From assembly GCA_905220665.1 (NCBI GenBank), contig CAJNAR010000175.1, positions 276,973-340,972 on the forward strand: a stretch of DNA of 64,000 bases, given 5' to 3'. The position numbers were made by a program, and so were the translations under genes. Origin of the DNA: Albugo candida (Eukaryota; Oomycota; Peronosporomycetes; Albuginales; Albuginaceae). Positions 21,768 to 33,300 of the stretch are shown here, piece by piece (the stretch's first letter is position 1; each line of letters begins with the position of its first letter). The notes beneath the pieces are model-generated. The model worked only from the letters and a program-made list of their open reading frames with translations, was not told where the DNA came from and did not search any database.

Positions 21768-22511
21768 GGCTTCGCGTCATAACACGCAAAGGGCTCGTCG
21801 CTACAGAAAACATCCGCTCGCGCTCGCTTGTTCTGTGGTAGACTTCTTTCACGATCAGAAACTTCTTCGATCAGCAAACTGCTAAAGATGGTCCCCTGAA
21901 GTAGGAAAAGCATTTGAAGTTTGTACTCATGCTCCGCCCAATCTTCCAGCTTCAGTTGTGTGAGCGTTTATTGCTTCCACCACGGGTAGTCCACGGGTAG
22001 ATTTTTCCTTCTCTTCATGCGTCAGGCTGGCGTCGTTGTGACCCGGTGAAGGCGAGTTTTATAGGGTTGTGAAAAACTGATGTTATACATAGGTACTTAG
22101 CTCGCTCGTACCACAATAATTTTAGTCGCTGTAAATTCCGCATATTTTGTCTGAGTTCCATTCGAAGACGTACGCTCGTTCAGGTTCTCTTTTCAGCATA
22201 CTAAAAAGATAGCCGAGCTCATATTCAAAGAGCTCCAAATGACTCTGGAGCGTCCACAAACTTCATGCGTTGTTACACATAAAGGCAAGTTTAGGGGTTG
22301 TTCTGTATCACCATTTAAAGGGTGAAAGATTGTTGCGAACGGGGAACTCAATCGCAGTAAATTCCAAGTATATATATGCTGAATACCATTGATTGGTGCT
22401 CAAGGAAAAAACAAAATCGGGTACCATTTTTGTATAGCGATTGAACTTTTCAATGATGTTGTAAGAGCTGATACGCATGCTGGGATATGAGTGCTAACGC
22501 AGCCTTGATTT

Positions 22512-22718
22512 TTGTGTTTCATGCCTATTACTTCATCAATTAGCATTGTAAATACTTTCGGGTTATCGCATCAGTTAAAGACAAAGGTTTCTTTGCAATG
22601 TGCCAAGCTTCTCGTATCTGGCCTTGTACGGCACTTGCAGTTCGTCCGCGCGTTCAACATAGCATGTATAAAAACCAGTCACTTTCTGATATATGACGAA
22701 TCATGTATTATATGTTGA
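22512..22718 (+). CDS. Small open frame near the inner end of the left arm, unknown
   Basis: Sixty-eight codons match 52,647-52,853 (minus) with about seven amino-acid changes clustered at the C-terminal end, where the arms stop being homologous. No motif is recognised. Confidence 0.2.
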   Translation: MCFMPITSSISIVNTFGLSHQLKTKVSLQCAKLLVSGLVRHLQFVRAFNIACIKTSHFLIYDESCIIC

Positions 22719-22735
22719 ATTAATTTTGATTGCAA

Positions 22736-23802
22736 GACTCATTACAGGTAAAGTGCGACTTCACCTGAACAGCTGTCTGGTGACAACATGACAGATAGGA
22801 CGAGTAGAGAAGGTCACCACGTGGGACCAGACGGACGTCATGTAAAACGTGACATAGTGCCGTTACACATGCATATGATTGTGCTGACAAATAAAGTAAA
22901 TGCTGAAAATATTATACTTTCACTTATGTTTTAGCTCGTTGCAGGTACCTGGCGGAATCTTGAATACTCTATTTCTTCATATATAATTTTTTAGCTCAGA
23001 TAGTTGAGCTTGAACAAGCCAACCAGGAAGAGAAAAGCTACACGCAGGAGACTCACCAATTCGTGTAGATGGCGAAAACTTTCGTACTATAGCTTGGCGA
23101 TAATCACTTTTCTGTCACACAAATTTTGAGCGCGTTTATGACACAAAGAAGTCTCGTAGAAAGAGCAAATTAAAATTGGAGAATCAAATTATTGTCGTTA
23201 TTGGAAAGGAACAAAGAATTTAGGCTGAGAAAAGAGTTCATGTCACTTCTTTAGCAATTGATTCATCGGTGATCATATCACAATCATCGACAGGAGCATA
23301 TCTTGAACCCAAGTAGATAACTTTCTGTGAGGCTGACGGTTCTTAGAGTGACATATTGCTTATGTATAGTCTTCTCCATGTAGTTTCAAAAAACATAGTT
23401 TGGGATTCATGTTGTTAGCAAGAACTCATGCAAATGCTCTCGATGAGACATTCAACGTACCTACTGACTCAAGTTTTCTGCATTCCGACTTGTTCGATGC
23501 ATTCGCTCCCAATAAATTAGCGAAAACAATCGATATATTTCCACAAGGCGGAGTGACTTTGTAACAGGTCAGTCTTTACATAATACCTACTTGGCTATTT
23601 GACTGAACAATTATGGTTTCAATGTGTATAAGGGCATTCCTGACATTAGTTTAGTGAACTTAGCATGTAATGGCTAGCATAAGGGTGTTAAATATTATCG
23701 TGGCGTACTATACTGCTGTGATTCAGAAGGACTCACATTCCTGAAACCCCTGCTCCTGTAGTTACGAAACACCTACCGTTCAAACGCCGATAGTTAAGAA
23801 AA
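22736..23802. other. Intergenic after the left arm, nothing recognised
   Basis: AT-rich sequence with short frames only. No repeat, exon or RNA gene could be supported. Confidence 0.4.
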
Positions 23803-23966
23803 AGCTAAGGCTAGGGGGCACACAGGGGCGCCGAAGATCATAGAATGCATTTTATCTTCTTTAATACAGTTCTCACCTTGCCTCCAAGCGCACGGATTCA
23901 CCATAAAGTATACTTTTGGTATAGCAAGCTCAAAGTCAAGCACATTCGGCATCTCAGTGCAACAAG

Positions 23967-24637
23967 ATGTCGACCTTCGGGATGGTTGATGAAGACGTAG
24001 AGATGAAGCACGCGTACATCACCGCACCGGAGCATACCACGGTGTCAAGACTAATTGAATGGGACCAGGATTCGCTAATCCGCTAGCTTCGCCAGCGGGA
24101 GAAGCATGAGTGGCGTCTTCGCGAGCGCTGCTCTGCAACAGGTGAGAAGTATGACACCATCGCAGTGAGTATCAAGGGCTCCATCGATACGGTAACGCAC
24201 AACAGCATGGCGTTCTATGTTGTAGGCGGGGATGTGGAGACGCTTACCGACTCCGACATTATGCAAAAGATCATTTGGAGCTGCAGCACGGTGAAGAATA
24301 ATCATCTCCAGGACGTTGAGGCTTTTTTCGCCGAGAAGCTGGGAATGGAACTTAGTAAGACGACATTGAAGACCGGATCTTGAACTATTTCGCTTATTTT
24401 AACGAGAACTTGGGCAATTATGGGCTCCAACATGTGATGGGACAAACCAAGGTCAAAGGTCACGATGCAACAGTGCACACAAAGAACAGGACCAAGATCC
24501 ATATTGATAACCTCGTGCCCACTATGCTAAAGCGTGGGATCATTCGCCTGGTTGCCCTCGCAAGGCCAAAGCGGATGAAAAAGCTTCATATAATCGGATC
24601 CTGGAACGTGCTCATGAGCAACAGTATTACTTCTTGA
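23967..24637 (+). pseudogene. Gag-like pseudogene of the short LTR element
   Basis: Starting at an ATG near 23,967 the frame reads a short acidic start, meets a TAG at about 24,084 and continues (24,165-24,383) with KGSIDTVTHNSMAFYVVGGD. It shifts frame around 24,380 toward NYFAYFNENLGNYGLQHVMG. 24,634-24,975 is Pro/Ser/Thr-rich with a CLVCKG...W cluster that could be a decayed zinc knuckle. Position ahead of the protease supports gag. Confidence 0.45.
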
Positions 24638-24976
24638 TGACAATAGAGGATAGAGCAAAGCAGACTACACAAAGCAATCCACCTATCACTCGCAAGTCTC
24701 ATACCCAGTATGTTAAGGGTTCCATTAACGGTGATGACACGTCTCGACCGTCAAGGCAGCTCCCACCGGAACCACCAACTTCCACACCAAGCCGCGATGG
24801 CTGTCTGGTGTGTAAAGGTTTTCACTGGGTGTCTAAGTTTCCAACATCATCCAACGCACACAAGGATGAAGAGCAAACGAGCCATGCGAGAGCGCATGGC
24901 ATCACGTCTCTCAGCAAAGCGCACCACACTCTCTACAAACCAATCCTAGCAGCTATCAGAGGTCCTCGCGGGTGAT

Positions 24977-25267
24977 TTGGAGGTCCCGCTGAGCGCTGAC
25001 TCGGGTTCAGATGTATCCATCGTTCCCCGTAGTCTTTTTCTTGGCCTCACGCACGTGAGCACCGCCCTCCGTCACCCTCTTAGTGTAGAGGTGGTTGGTG
25101 GTGCTACGTTGGTCTACCGCGAGCGAGCGATATTGGACGTCCAAGAACATACTGCTGCAGGACCGGTCAGCATCAAGGATATTGACTGTCTCGTCCCGGA
25201 CGAAGAAGACCAATTCATTCTTGGCAAAGATGTTCTCAGCAGTCTTGGTATCATGTTGGAGCCATGA
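24977..25267 (+). CDS. Retropepsin-like aspartic protease fragment
   Basis: Ninety-six codons in one frame. The motif LSADSGSDVSIVPRSLF matches the catalytic D-S/T-G box of retroviral-type aspartic proteases, followed by a hydrophobic-Gly element later in the domain (FILGKDVLSSLGIML) of the usual ILG/GxD type. A domain of about 90 residues is the expected monomer length. In intact relatives it cleaves the Gag-Pol polyprotein. The frame is open upstream of the ATG, so the start is arbitrary. Confidence 0.65.
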   Translation: MEVPLSADSGSDVSIVPRSLFLGLTHVSTALRHPLSVEVVGGATLVYRERAILDVQEHTAAGPVSIKDIDCLVPDEEDQFILGKDVLSSLGIMLEP

Positions 25268-25600
25268 TCGCTAATCTAGCAGAGGGACCAGCCACCGATC
25301 CAATTGGTGATGATCTTACCACCAATCTTGCTTCTGAAGTTGGTGTCGATGTTGATTCGGACATCCTAAATCTTCTATCTTCATTGGAGCACGCACCACT
25401 GTTGGAAGAGGGTGAGGATAGGGCCTCGCGCATGAACTATATGAACTCGCCGTCCAACACAGAGATATTTGGTGGAGCCAGCAAGCGCCGGTATTTACGA
25501 AACAGCTAAGGCTAGGAGGCACACATCATAGCATGCATATGAACTTCCATAATACACTTCTCAATTTGCCTTCAAGCGCACGGATCCACCATATATACAT

Positions 25601-28364
25601 CCATGATTAACTTTGAGCGGACATAGGTTTTCGAGCCAAGTCTCCGACCAATATGAATTGAACAATGCTGTATGACTATACTGTGTAAATGACTTCAAAT
25701 AATCATTAAGCTTTGCTCTTTAATTCTGTCCGTGCACTGAGGGGTATCTCAAAAAAAAAGTAGATTATGTTGATAGCTAGTTTATATACGAAGTATTCTA
25801 GTAGTCTGCCAGTGTACACAGTCTTTCCGTTAAATTGCGACCAAATGAGAAAGAGCAAGTCGATATCCAGAGAATGCAAGCATACAATTGAACATTTTAT
25901 CGCTATTTTCACACAAAGTCTGAAGCGCTTCATTGACGTTGTCGAGAGTGCTCAGCACCAAGGCCATACGGGTCTCCTTTATGCACGCGTACCTCACATC
26001 TTTAGTTACTGTCTTGATGATGCAAATCAGCCTGTGGAAGGCATTTTATGAAATGTTCAAGACCGGATTAATATTTTCGGCGTGTTACAGAGCACCAAAC
26101 TGATCTCTACTTCACGATGGAAAAAGGCATTTACTGCCAGCCAGATAGAGCCTATCATTTAAATGGGGCATTACAAACGTGATACGATAAAAACTGCAGA
26201 CAAAGATTTGAAGCGAACAAATGGAAATTCGATGACTTCAATTAAATTACCCCCCCCTGGTGCCAATTACGCTAGTGAGTTTGCCAATCAGATAAACTCA
26301 ACAAATGGAGTCATCGAGAATGGTAAAGCCCGGTTCACAAGTGAACAACTTTTGCGGTACGATTTGACTCTGCTCTCAGGTGCAACTAGTATTGCGATAG
26401 ATCAGGTGCCATAACGATTCAAACATTTTTTTTCTTCTCTCGCTGAATTGTACCATGCCGTGTCCCCGCATGACCAATTTATCCGCATTGAGGACGTCAG
26501 GATTGGATAAAGGATTCGATAAGGATTCGAGCATTCCATTCATCCAAAATTCGATTCATTCGGTGCAAAATGTAAATGTCGAAAAGCGCTCTGCGAAAAG
26601 TCTGGTTTTTGGGCTGGACGTGTACGTGACTTCCTCGGTCGACTACTGGACGCGCGGACACTATGCACTTGGACATACCAGCAGATACTATAAGACAGTG
26701 GATCCCGATGATGAGTCGATAGTTGCCTGGCAAAACCACTACAAAGATTCGAATCATGTCACTTGATCAGCAAAGAGTTCTCCATCATTGTCGCCAGGAT
26801 GGTGAAATACAATTTCATTTGGAGAGACGAATGAAGCTTCAACGGATGCAACTTCTATAAAAGTTCACCCTCAACCCTTTGGACACTATCTGTTTATTGT
26901 TTACAGCTGCTTTAATGGTAATTGCTACAATGCGCACAACCCCCCCCCGTATCGGACCGCACGAGCTAACGGACATAATTACTATCGCACCACATTGACA
27001 TAGGTATATGGTACAGCAGAAAATATCATCTTCTTGGTGCGAACAAGCGGCTTCAGATGTGTTGAAGCGTTACAATCACGAAGTTGGATAGTTCATCGCA
27101 CCTTCGGTGCGACACGGAACAATCGATGTGGTTTCGTTGCGATCATGGACCGCTATATAAGGCTTCTATTGGAATTCAAGTACGCAAATCTTGGTAAAAT
27201 CCCGGTATCTTGGACGAGCCACATCGGAGATTTCGGAAATACTTCTCTGCAGCTTCCCGAGGTTAAAAAATCCTAGAGTTTTTTTGGAGAAACTGACACA
27301 GTTGAGCTCTTCTCAAATTGTATAAGTCCTGCTACAGTCGAAAAACAAATGCTGATAACTTTCCACCTCACCACAATGTTCCCGTCTGCACAGGATGATT
27401 TCCGCATGAGCTTGCCTTGAAGCCAGAATCTTGATCGCACTGGTAAAATTGAATATGTAAGTCGGAGCTGATATCCGAGTGTGTCGGTAATAAACGTCCT
27501 CGAAGAAGTTTAAAACCCTGTTAGAAATCCCTTACCCAAGTCGAAGCACCTATCCGGTATCTCTCCGGTACGTGCAGGAGCAGTCGGTGAGGCTTTCTCG
27601 GTGGTTCTGCTTTCTGTGTAGCCTTCGGACAACTACACATTCTTCAGCCACCACAAGTCCGGGAAGCTAGATTCATCTGATATGGCTGTAATAGTCACTC
27701 AGTTACTGCAGCGCATCCGCTGGGGATTGGTCTCATTACTTGGAGTTGACTTAGCACATGGAGCGAGACCGGCTTATGTGGAAGTCAAAAGCAATGGATC
27801 AAATTATTTTCCAAGCCATGAGAACGGGGACGGCGTCACTTCTGAAAAACTATCGAAACAACGAGATGCCATCCTCTGTCAACACATTGGTCATCTCGGG
27901 ACAGATCGGCAGTTATAAACCGGATAGACTCGATAGTTTATCACTAAATGGCGACATCTCGGAGATTTTTCACACCTAATTTTGAAGATCACAGCACACA
28001 TAGTCTGACCTCGCTTCGGAATTTTGAGTCATTTTTATTCCTTATGAATATGGATTTCATATGGTTTTTTATGGAGTTGATTGACATCTCATTCTCCGAT
28101 GCAGAAAGACGGCGCATTCATGACCAGAGGCTACTCTCGACTTGTGATTGAATCTTTTCTTTCTTATGCTACAGAGGAGTAGTACACGTGCTAATAGTGT
28201 CGATGCTTGGGAGGAATCGTGACGAATGTCAGTGGATCTCATCCGAGATGAGGCAGAAGTGACACTTGAGTGACTGGAGTGATCGGAATTGTCAATTGCC
28301 GGACCAGCGACCTCATCTACGTCAGTTCACACTTGAGACGATCTAAATCACGTTCCGTGCACAG
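25601..28364. other. Decayed coding or non-coding region, no gene recognised
   Basis: Several short plus-strand frames look partly protein-like: 25,767-26,051, 26,163-26,414, 26,455-26,766 (GLDVYVTSSVDYWTRGHYAL), 27,034-27,276 (CGFVAIMDRYIRLLLEFKYA), 27,682-27,918 and 27,948-28,151. They may be exons or fragments of one dead gene or transposon. Stops separate them and no consistent intron set joins them. I recognise no family. Confidence 0.3.
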
Positions 28365-28880
28365 GTTTGGTACTTTTGAAGCGGTGTTACGATCAAGAGA
28401 GCGCCTTCACCTGGCTTAGGTGCTAAATCACTTCGGTGGACAGCTTGCTTTAGCTGCTTTTCCGGAGATCGGAGGTGATCGCTGCGTAACGCTAACGTCC
28501 AAGTACAAGTGCAGCTCACATGGTAGCACTAGCTGGACGGCTATAATGATCAATTTTTACGGGTATCATTGATGGGAGCATGTACAACCATATGATTCGT
28601 ATATCTAGGCTGAGCGCTGTCTTATTAAGGGGTTGGGTGAGACATCTGCAATGAGAGAACTGAGAACATCAAGACTTGTTATCAACTATTATAAATATTT
28701 TCTTGAAGGGACCCATCTTAATCGGCCAAAAGGAACGGGCTGCTAGGTGCAAAACATATTGGGATTATCCTAGGTGCTTCCTGTTGGTTATCGAAATGTC
28801 TATTGAATCTTTGAGATAGCCCAGGAAAACATAAGGTTCAATTTTTGATTCTAGCAATAAAGACACCTTCGACAAATCTT
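28365..28880 (+). repeat. LTR-like repeat (probable solo LTR), copy 2
   Basis: It aligns over its length with about 11,270-11,740: TTTGGTACTTTTGAAG near the start, GTGTTACGATCAAGAG after it, and CTAGCAATAAAGACACCTTC at the end. Substitutions are frequent, so this copy is older or from a sister family. No interior domains adjoin it. Confidence 0.55.
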
Positions 28881-30346
28881 GAAAGCCTTCATGTTGATCC
28901 ACGTTTACCTTGCCTTTAGTGCTCTCAGAGGTCAGGTGATATAGCTCGCAACTACTCCACTATTCCAGATTTTTTGATTATATCGATATTATCACCAGAC
29001 TTGTCATATCTGCGATCGTTCAACGCTCAGGTATGCCGAATAAGCAAGCTATGAGTCATTCATGAGCATGAATTGAAATCCCCACATACAACATCCGATA
29101 TTTTTTCATGCTTAGGTTTCTAATTTAAAAGAAGCAATGTTTCTTGCAGCTTCGCGTGCCGAAATGCTCGTCAGGGAGTAAAACCAGCTTTTCCTGAATG
29201 GTATCATTTAGGTGCAGCACAGTAGGCGTCATTGCCTGTCGGGATATTATTCGACACATGAACTGGAAGAATTAGCTAAGAAGCGCATGTGCAGTCTAAA
29301 TGACATGCATTGCATACATCTCTAATCTTGAAGCTTAACAACTTCTTAACATCAAATGGCGATATTTTGTCTATATATTCGCTATATTTTACCCGCCAAA
29401 TCACCCTGATTAAAGAATGCATTGATAGCTCCTATCCGATAGTGCCTCGTATGACCAAGCAACTTTTTATCATCTTTGCCATGAAAACATTATCGGCGAT
29501 ATATTGGCAATGATATTGCAAACATTGATGAATAATTAGATAAGACTAGCTGACTTTTGACTCTTGAAATACCCGGGCCATCTTATATATATCCGCTCCA
29601 ACGCCAGTCCAACGTTGCATTGACAAAAGCCCACACAAAAGTCTAGTGTTGTGATATGCGGTAAAATAATTGGAATTAACGCGGCTGCTCAAACAAATAC
29701 TTTATGGAGGAGTTATGCGGCACAAACAATACAAGTAGAATCGTCTTTCCTTTTTATTAGTGAGATTGAATGTAGGCATTTGACCTGCCCGAGATGTAGT
29801 GTAAGTGAACGCAAAGTGAGTTAGAGATCGACCATATCATTAAAAACTGAGATATGGAAGCCCAACTGAAACATTGAGGTGGACGGTGGAAAATCTCATC
29901 GTTCAGCTCTTTGCAATGACCCAATAAACATTATTTCTGCCGCGATTCCACTATTGTATGACTGCTGACGAATAAGGGCCGCGCGTCATTCTTATCAACC
30001 ATTAACATACTGCAACTATATGACGTACAAGTCTTCCCAATTATATAGCAACTGGATTGTCACCCATCGGCTCACAATGATGCAAATACAGCAATATGGT
30101 AAGATTATAAGAAGGTTTGTCTGATTTGATAGAAGCTATTTTCCGATGACAGATGACGTATACCTGAAATGAGTGCTGAAGACAGTCGAGTTCTGAATTT
30201 CCATACATTATACATTGCGTGCGATCTACAGCTTTACATATTTTTCATGTCATCTTATCCAACTTGTGTAACATTGCTACATTGCTATCTACAGATGTAT
30301 ATGCGTACTTAAACAGACTTCCATTTTCCCGCCAAGAGTGTAGCGA
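28881..30346. other. Intergenic region upstream of FANCI
   Basis: No gene or repeat recognised. It is AT-rich. The last ~200 bp before the FANCI ATG must contain its promoter, but I cannot point to a clear core element. Confidence 0.4.
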
Positions 30347-33300
30347 ATGCAATGGGCGACGCAATTTAAAAGTCTAAAAGATTTTTCAAGTCAACTATGC
30401 AGCGAGACCAATGACTTCACCGCAACAGCAATACGTGATTCAGATAACACAGATACAAATCTTCCAACAAACGCTATTGATGAAATTGATCGATACGGCA
30501 TCACATCATTCTTTAATCATCTGGGTAGCATTTGGACCTCAAACTCATCATCCACTGCGAGTATATGCACTTCTGACTTTATTCCTATTGTGAAGGCGCT
30601 TTTGTATCTTACAAAACGCAAAAATGATCAAAACTCTACCAGAATGCTGTTGCACACTCATATAGTCAAGCATTTTCTCCTCTTATTGCATCGTGATGTG
30701 CTTCCACCCGATGTCAACGAATTTGTATATTTGCATGCGACGGTAGAGATTTGCAACGTACCGTTTCACTCCATATCGAATTGCATTGAAATCATCCTTT
30801 TCGGAACGACGCCAGCTTCAACCTGTACAGACTTAGTTTGGACCTCTTGCAATGCGTCAAACCTCATGGACCTCTTCTTCACCATTTTACAACAGATAGT
30901 ACGCGACACCACCGCCGCAGTTGTGATAGATTTTTCACTTCGATCCCGACTAAGCCGTGTACCCGATATACTTGACAGCTTTATAGCAATCTCGTCAGAG
31001 TCAGAGGAAGATCAGAAATCGAATTTGAGTTGTCCAACTAGCACGTTCTTCGACATCCTCTTCACGTATTTTTTCAATCCAAGAATTCAGTGGCCAAATG
31101 TTGTCATCTCTAACGTGCTTGAAAGATATCGTACTGATTGGATTCTGAGCCATCGACAAGAATGGACTCTTACATTGAAGATTGTGCAAGAGTGTGCAAA
31201 CTACATTGATAATACTGAGATCACCGTTCGCTTCGAACGCATCTCTTCCCTATTGCATCACGTTTTACTTCTCTGTCGAAGTCTTCGAGCAAAAGCATGT
31301 CGAGTTGCATTGGTGCGGCTATTCTGGTATATGTTGCAACAAGCCTCAATAATTTCTCCACCCACAGGGAAAGCGTCTTCACATCAGCAATCAAGCAATA
31401 ACACAGAGTGGAGTGCTGTACGCGTACATGTGTCGATGATTTTGTACAATGTTGAGTCTGTGATGAAGCAGCAAGCGAATCACACTCTTGTGATTGTGTT
31501 ACTCCATGAAATCGAGCGCACCTGGGCACGTTCGAATTCAACATACTGGCTTGAGACATTATGTCTCTTTTTGATATGTGAGCAAACTTCATCGTCGAAA
31601 AGGGTCTTTCAATCAATAGCGGACCATGCATTCAAAAGCAGTGACAATTCGACCTCATTTCGAGCCATGATCTTGGATTTGGTTGCATTCGTCAGCTTTG
31701 AGAAATGGGATGTGGTTACCAGCATGTTTGTGAATTTAGGCTTTTCCCTCATGGAGCAACAAGTGACTCGGAACATTCTCCAGAATCGAAAGACCTCTTT
31801 CTTGCAATGGAATGGAGCCATTGATTCGGCACCGTTTGGTATCCGGCTCATCCTTAGCTGCTTACATCATCAACTGAATTGTCGTACACGAGTTCTCGAC
31901 AATGTGTTCACAAATCTGATTGTCTACTCTGGACACGTGACTGAGAAACAGCGTTCCGATACCTTTTCGAAGAAAGGAATATCGCATACATTGCTGGAAT
32001 GGAACGTGAATATGTTTGCTTTGATCGTCGATCGGCATGCTGTGATTCTGACAGCGCCCGAGTCACATCGTTGGCTCGACATTCTTCCGAAACTCCCTCT
32101 CGATTATGCTGCTCCGTACCTCCGAGCATTATGCTCTCTTGCACGTCAAGAGCCGCGGGTAGAGGCTTACCTGATCCTCAAATTACGCAAGCTATTGTAT
32201 CGAAAAGAAGAACGTTTTCGAGTGATCGCAATGAATGGATTCTGTACCCTCTTAGATCGGGCTATCCACATTCTACGTCATGATGTATCAACTCTTTCTC
32301 AGTTGTATTCACAACACACCACCAAGGCATTGACCAGTTTTTCACAGACACTAGCCAGCACTCAATATGTGAATACATTACCGCAGACATCGAGCATCGC
32401 CGAAGAGCTTTTTCGGCAGTTCTGTAGCTTGTTCAAACGTGCCCTTGAACTCCAAACAATAGTTCGAAAGGCGCTTTATGATAATTTTGTGGCATTATTC
32501 GCTGGCTGTGTCATCCTCCGCGAACCAATACTAAAATTATTAACTGAACATTTTGAAGCTTCATACTACAATTCCGATGAGACATCACTGCCTCCAATTC
32601 AACTTGAAGCGTGTGTTTCAGAGGCTGCAGGAAACGTTTATGACGAGCCAGTGACACATTTATTGTGGGCGATTTCGAGCTGTACAGAAATGCTTTCTGA
32701 ATCGTTCACATCCGACAACCTTATTGGATCGCAGTTTGAAGACATGGAATTGTCCGATTTGCATCGAGGAACACAAGTTATATTGAGCTCTGTCATCGAT
32801 CGAATGAAACGCTGTGAGCTGCAGCATTTTGACTTGAACGATACCATCTCATTTGCTCATTCCAAGTCCAATCGTTGCATCGTACAGAATCTCCGGAGCG
32901 TTCTCGAGTTTTGCATGAGTGCCCTGCTTGAGAAGGTCGTCGATCACTCGGAGACGATGGTCTCTATCGATGAAAGTGTCGAAGTGACTCTTTTGCACTG
33001 GATGTCTCTACATCGCTGGTCAGAATCCAAGTTGAATAGCCCACCCAGAAGCAAAGCATCGAAAAAAAACAAAAGTGACGATTTGAAAGGCGTTGAAAAT
33101 GCATCTCCAACGGTAGAGGAAGAGCGCCTGCCGAAAAGTTGGATCACACTACGCGCGTTACGAGGATTTTTTCGGAACGTTCATATTGCGTGGAGTAAAG
33201 ATGAAAGATGGATTGCTAGCACAGAGCATTCACAATTGATGATTTTCTTCATAAAAAAACTTGAGGATGTTCTGATGGACGAAATGGATACGCTTCCAGG

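Larger units (their letters stand above)
16228..22735 (+). repeat. Left arm of a large inverted duplication
   Basis: Sequence from about 16,228 to 22,735 reappears reverse-complemented at about 52,632-59,561. Matching open frames confirm the order: 18,417 with 56,915; 19,809 with 55,554; 20,806 with 54,557; 21,150 with 54,213; 22,512 with 52,853. The inner four-fifths is nearly identical by eye, while the outer ~1 kb differs more often. The arms enclose about 29.9 kb of unrelated sequence. Confidence 0.9.
23803..25600 (+). mobile_element. Short LTR-retrotransposon remnant with gag and protease
   Basis: Direct repeats of about 100 bp bound the element: 23,803-23,911 and 25,504-25,598 both begin AGCTAAGGCTAGG and share GCGCACGGAT.CACCAT. 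Between them are a gag-like pseudogene and a retropepsin-like frame, with no reverse transcriptase, RNase H or integrase. The right repeat lacks a short internal piece of the left one. The element is either internally deleted or a compact non-autonomous type. Confidence 0.6.
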
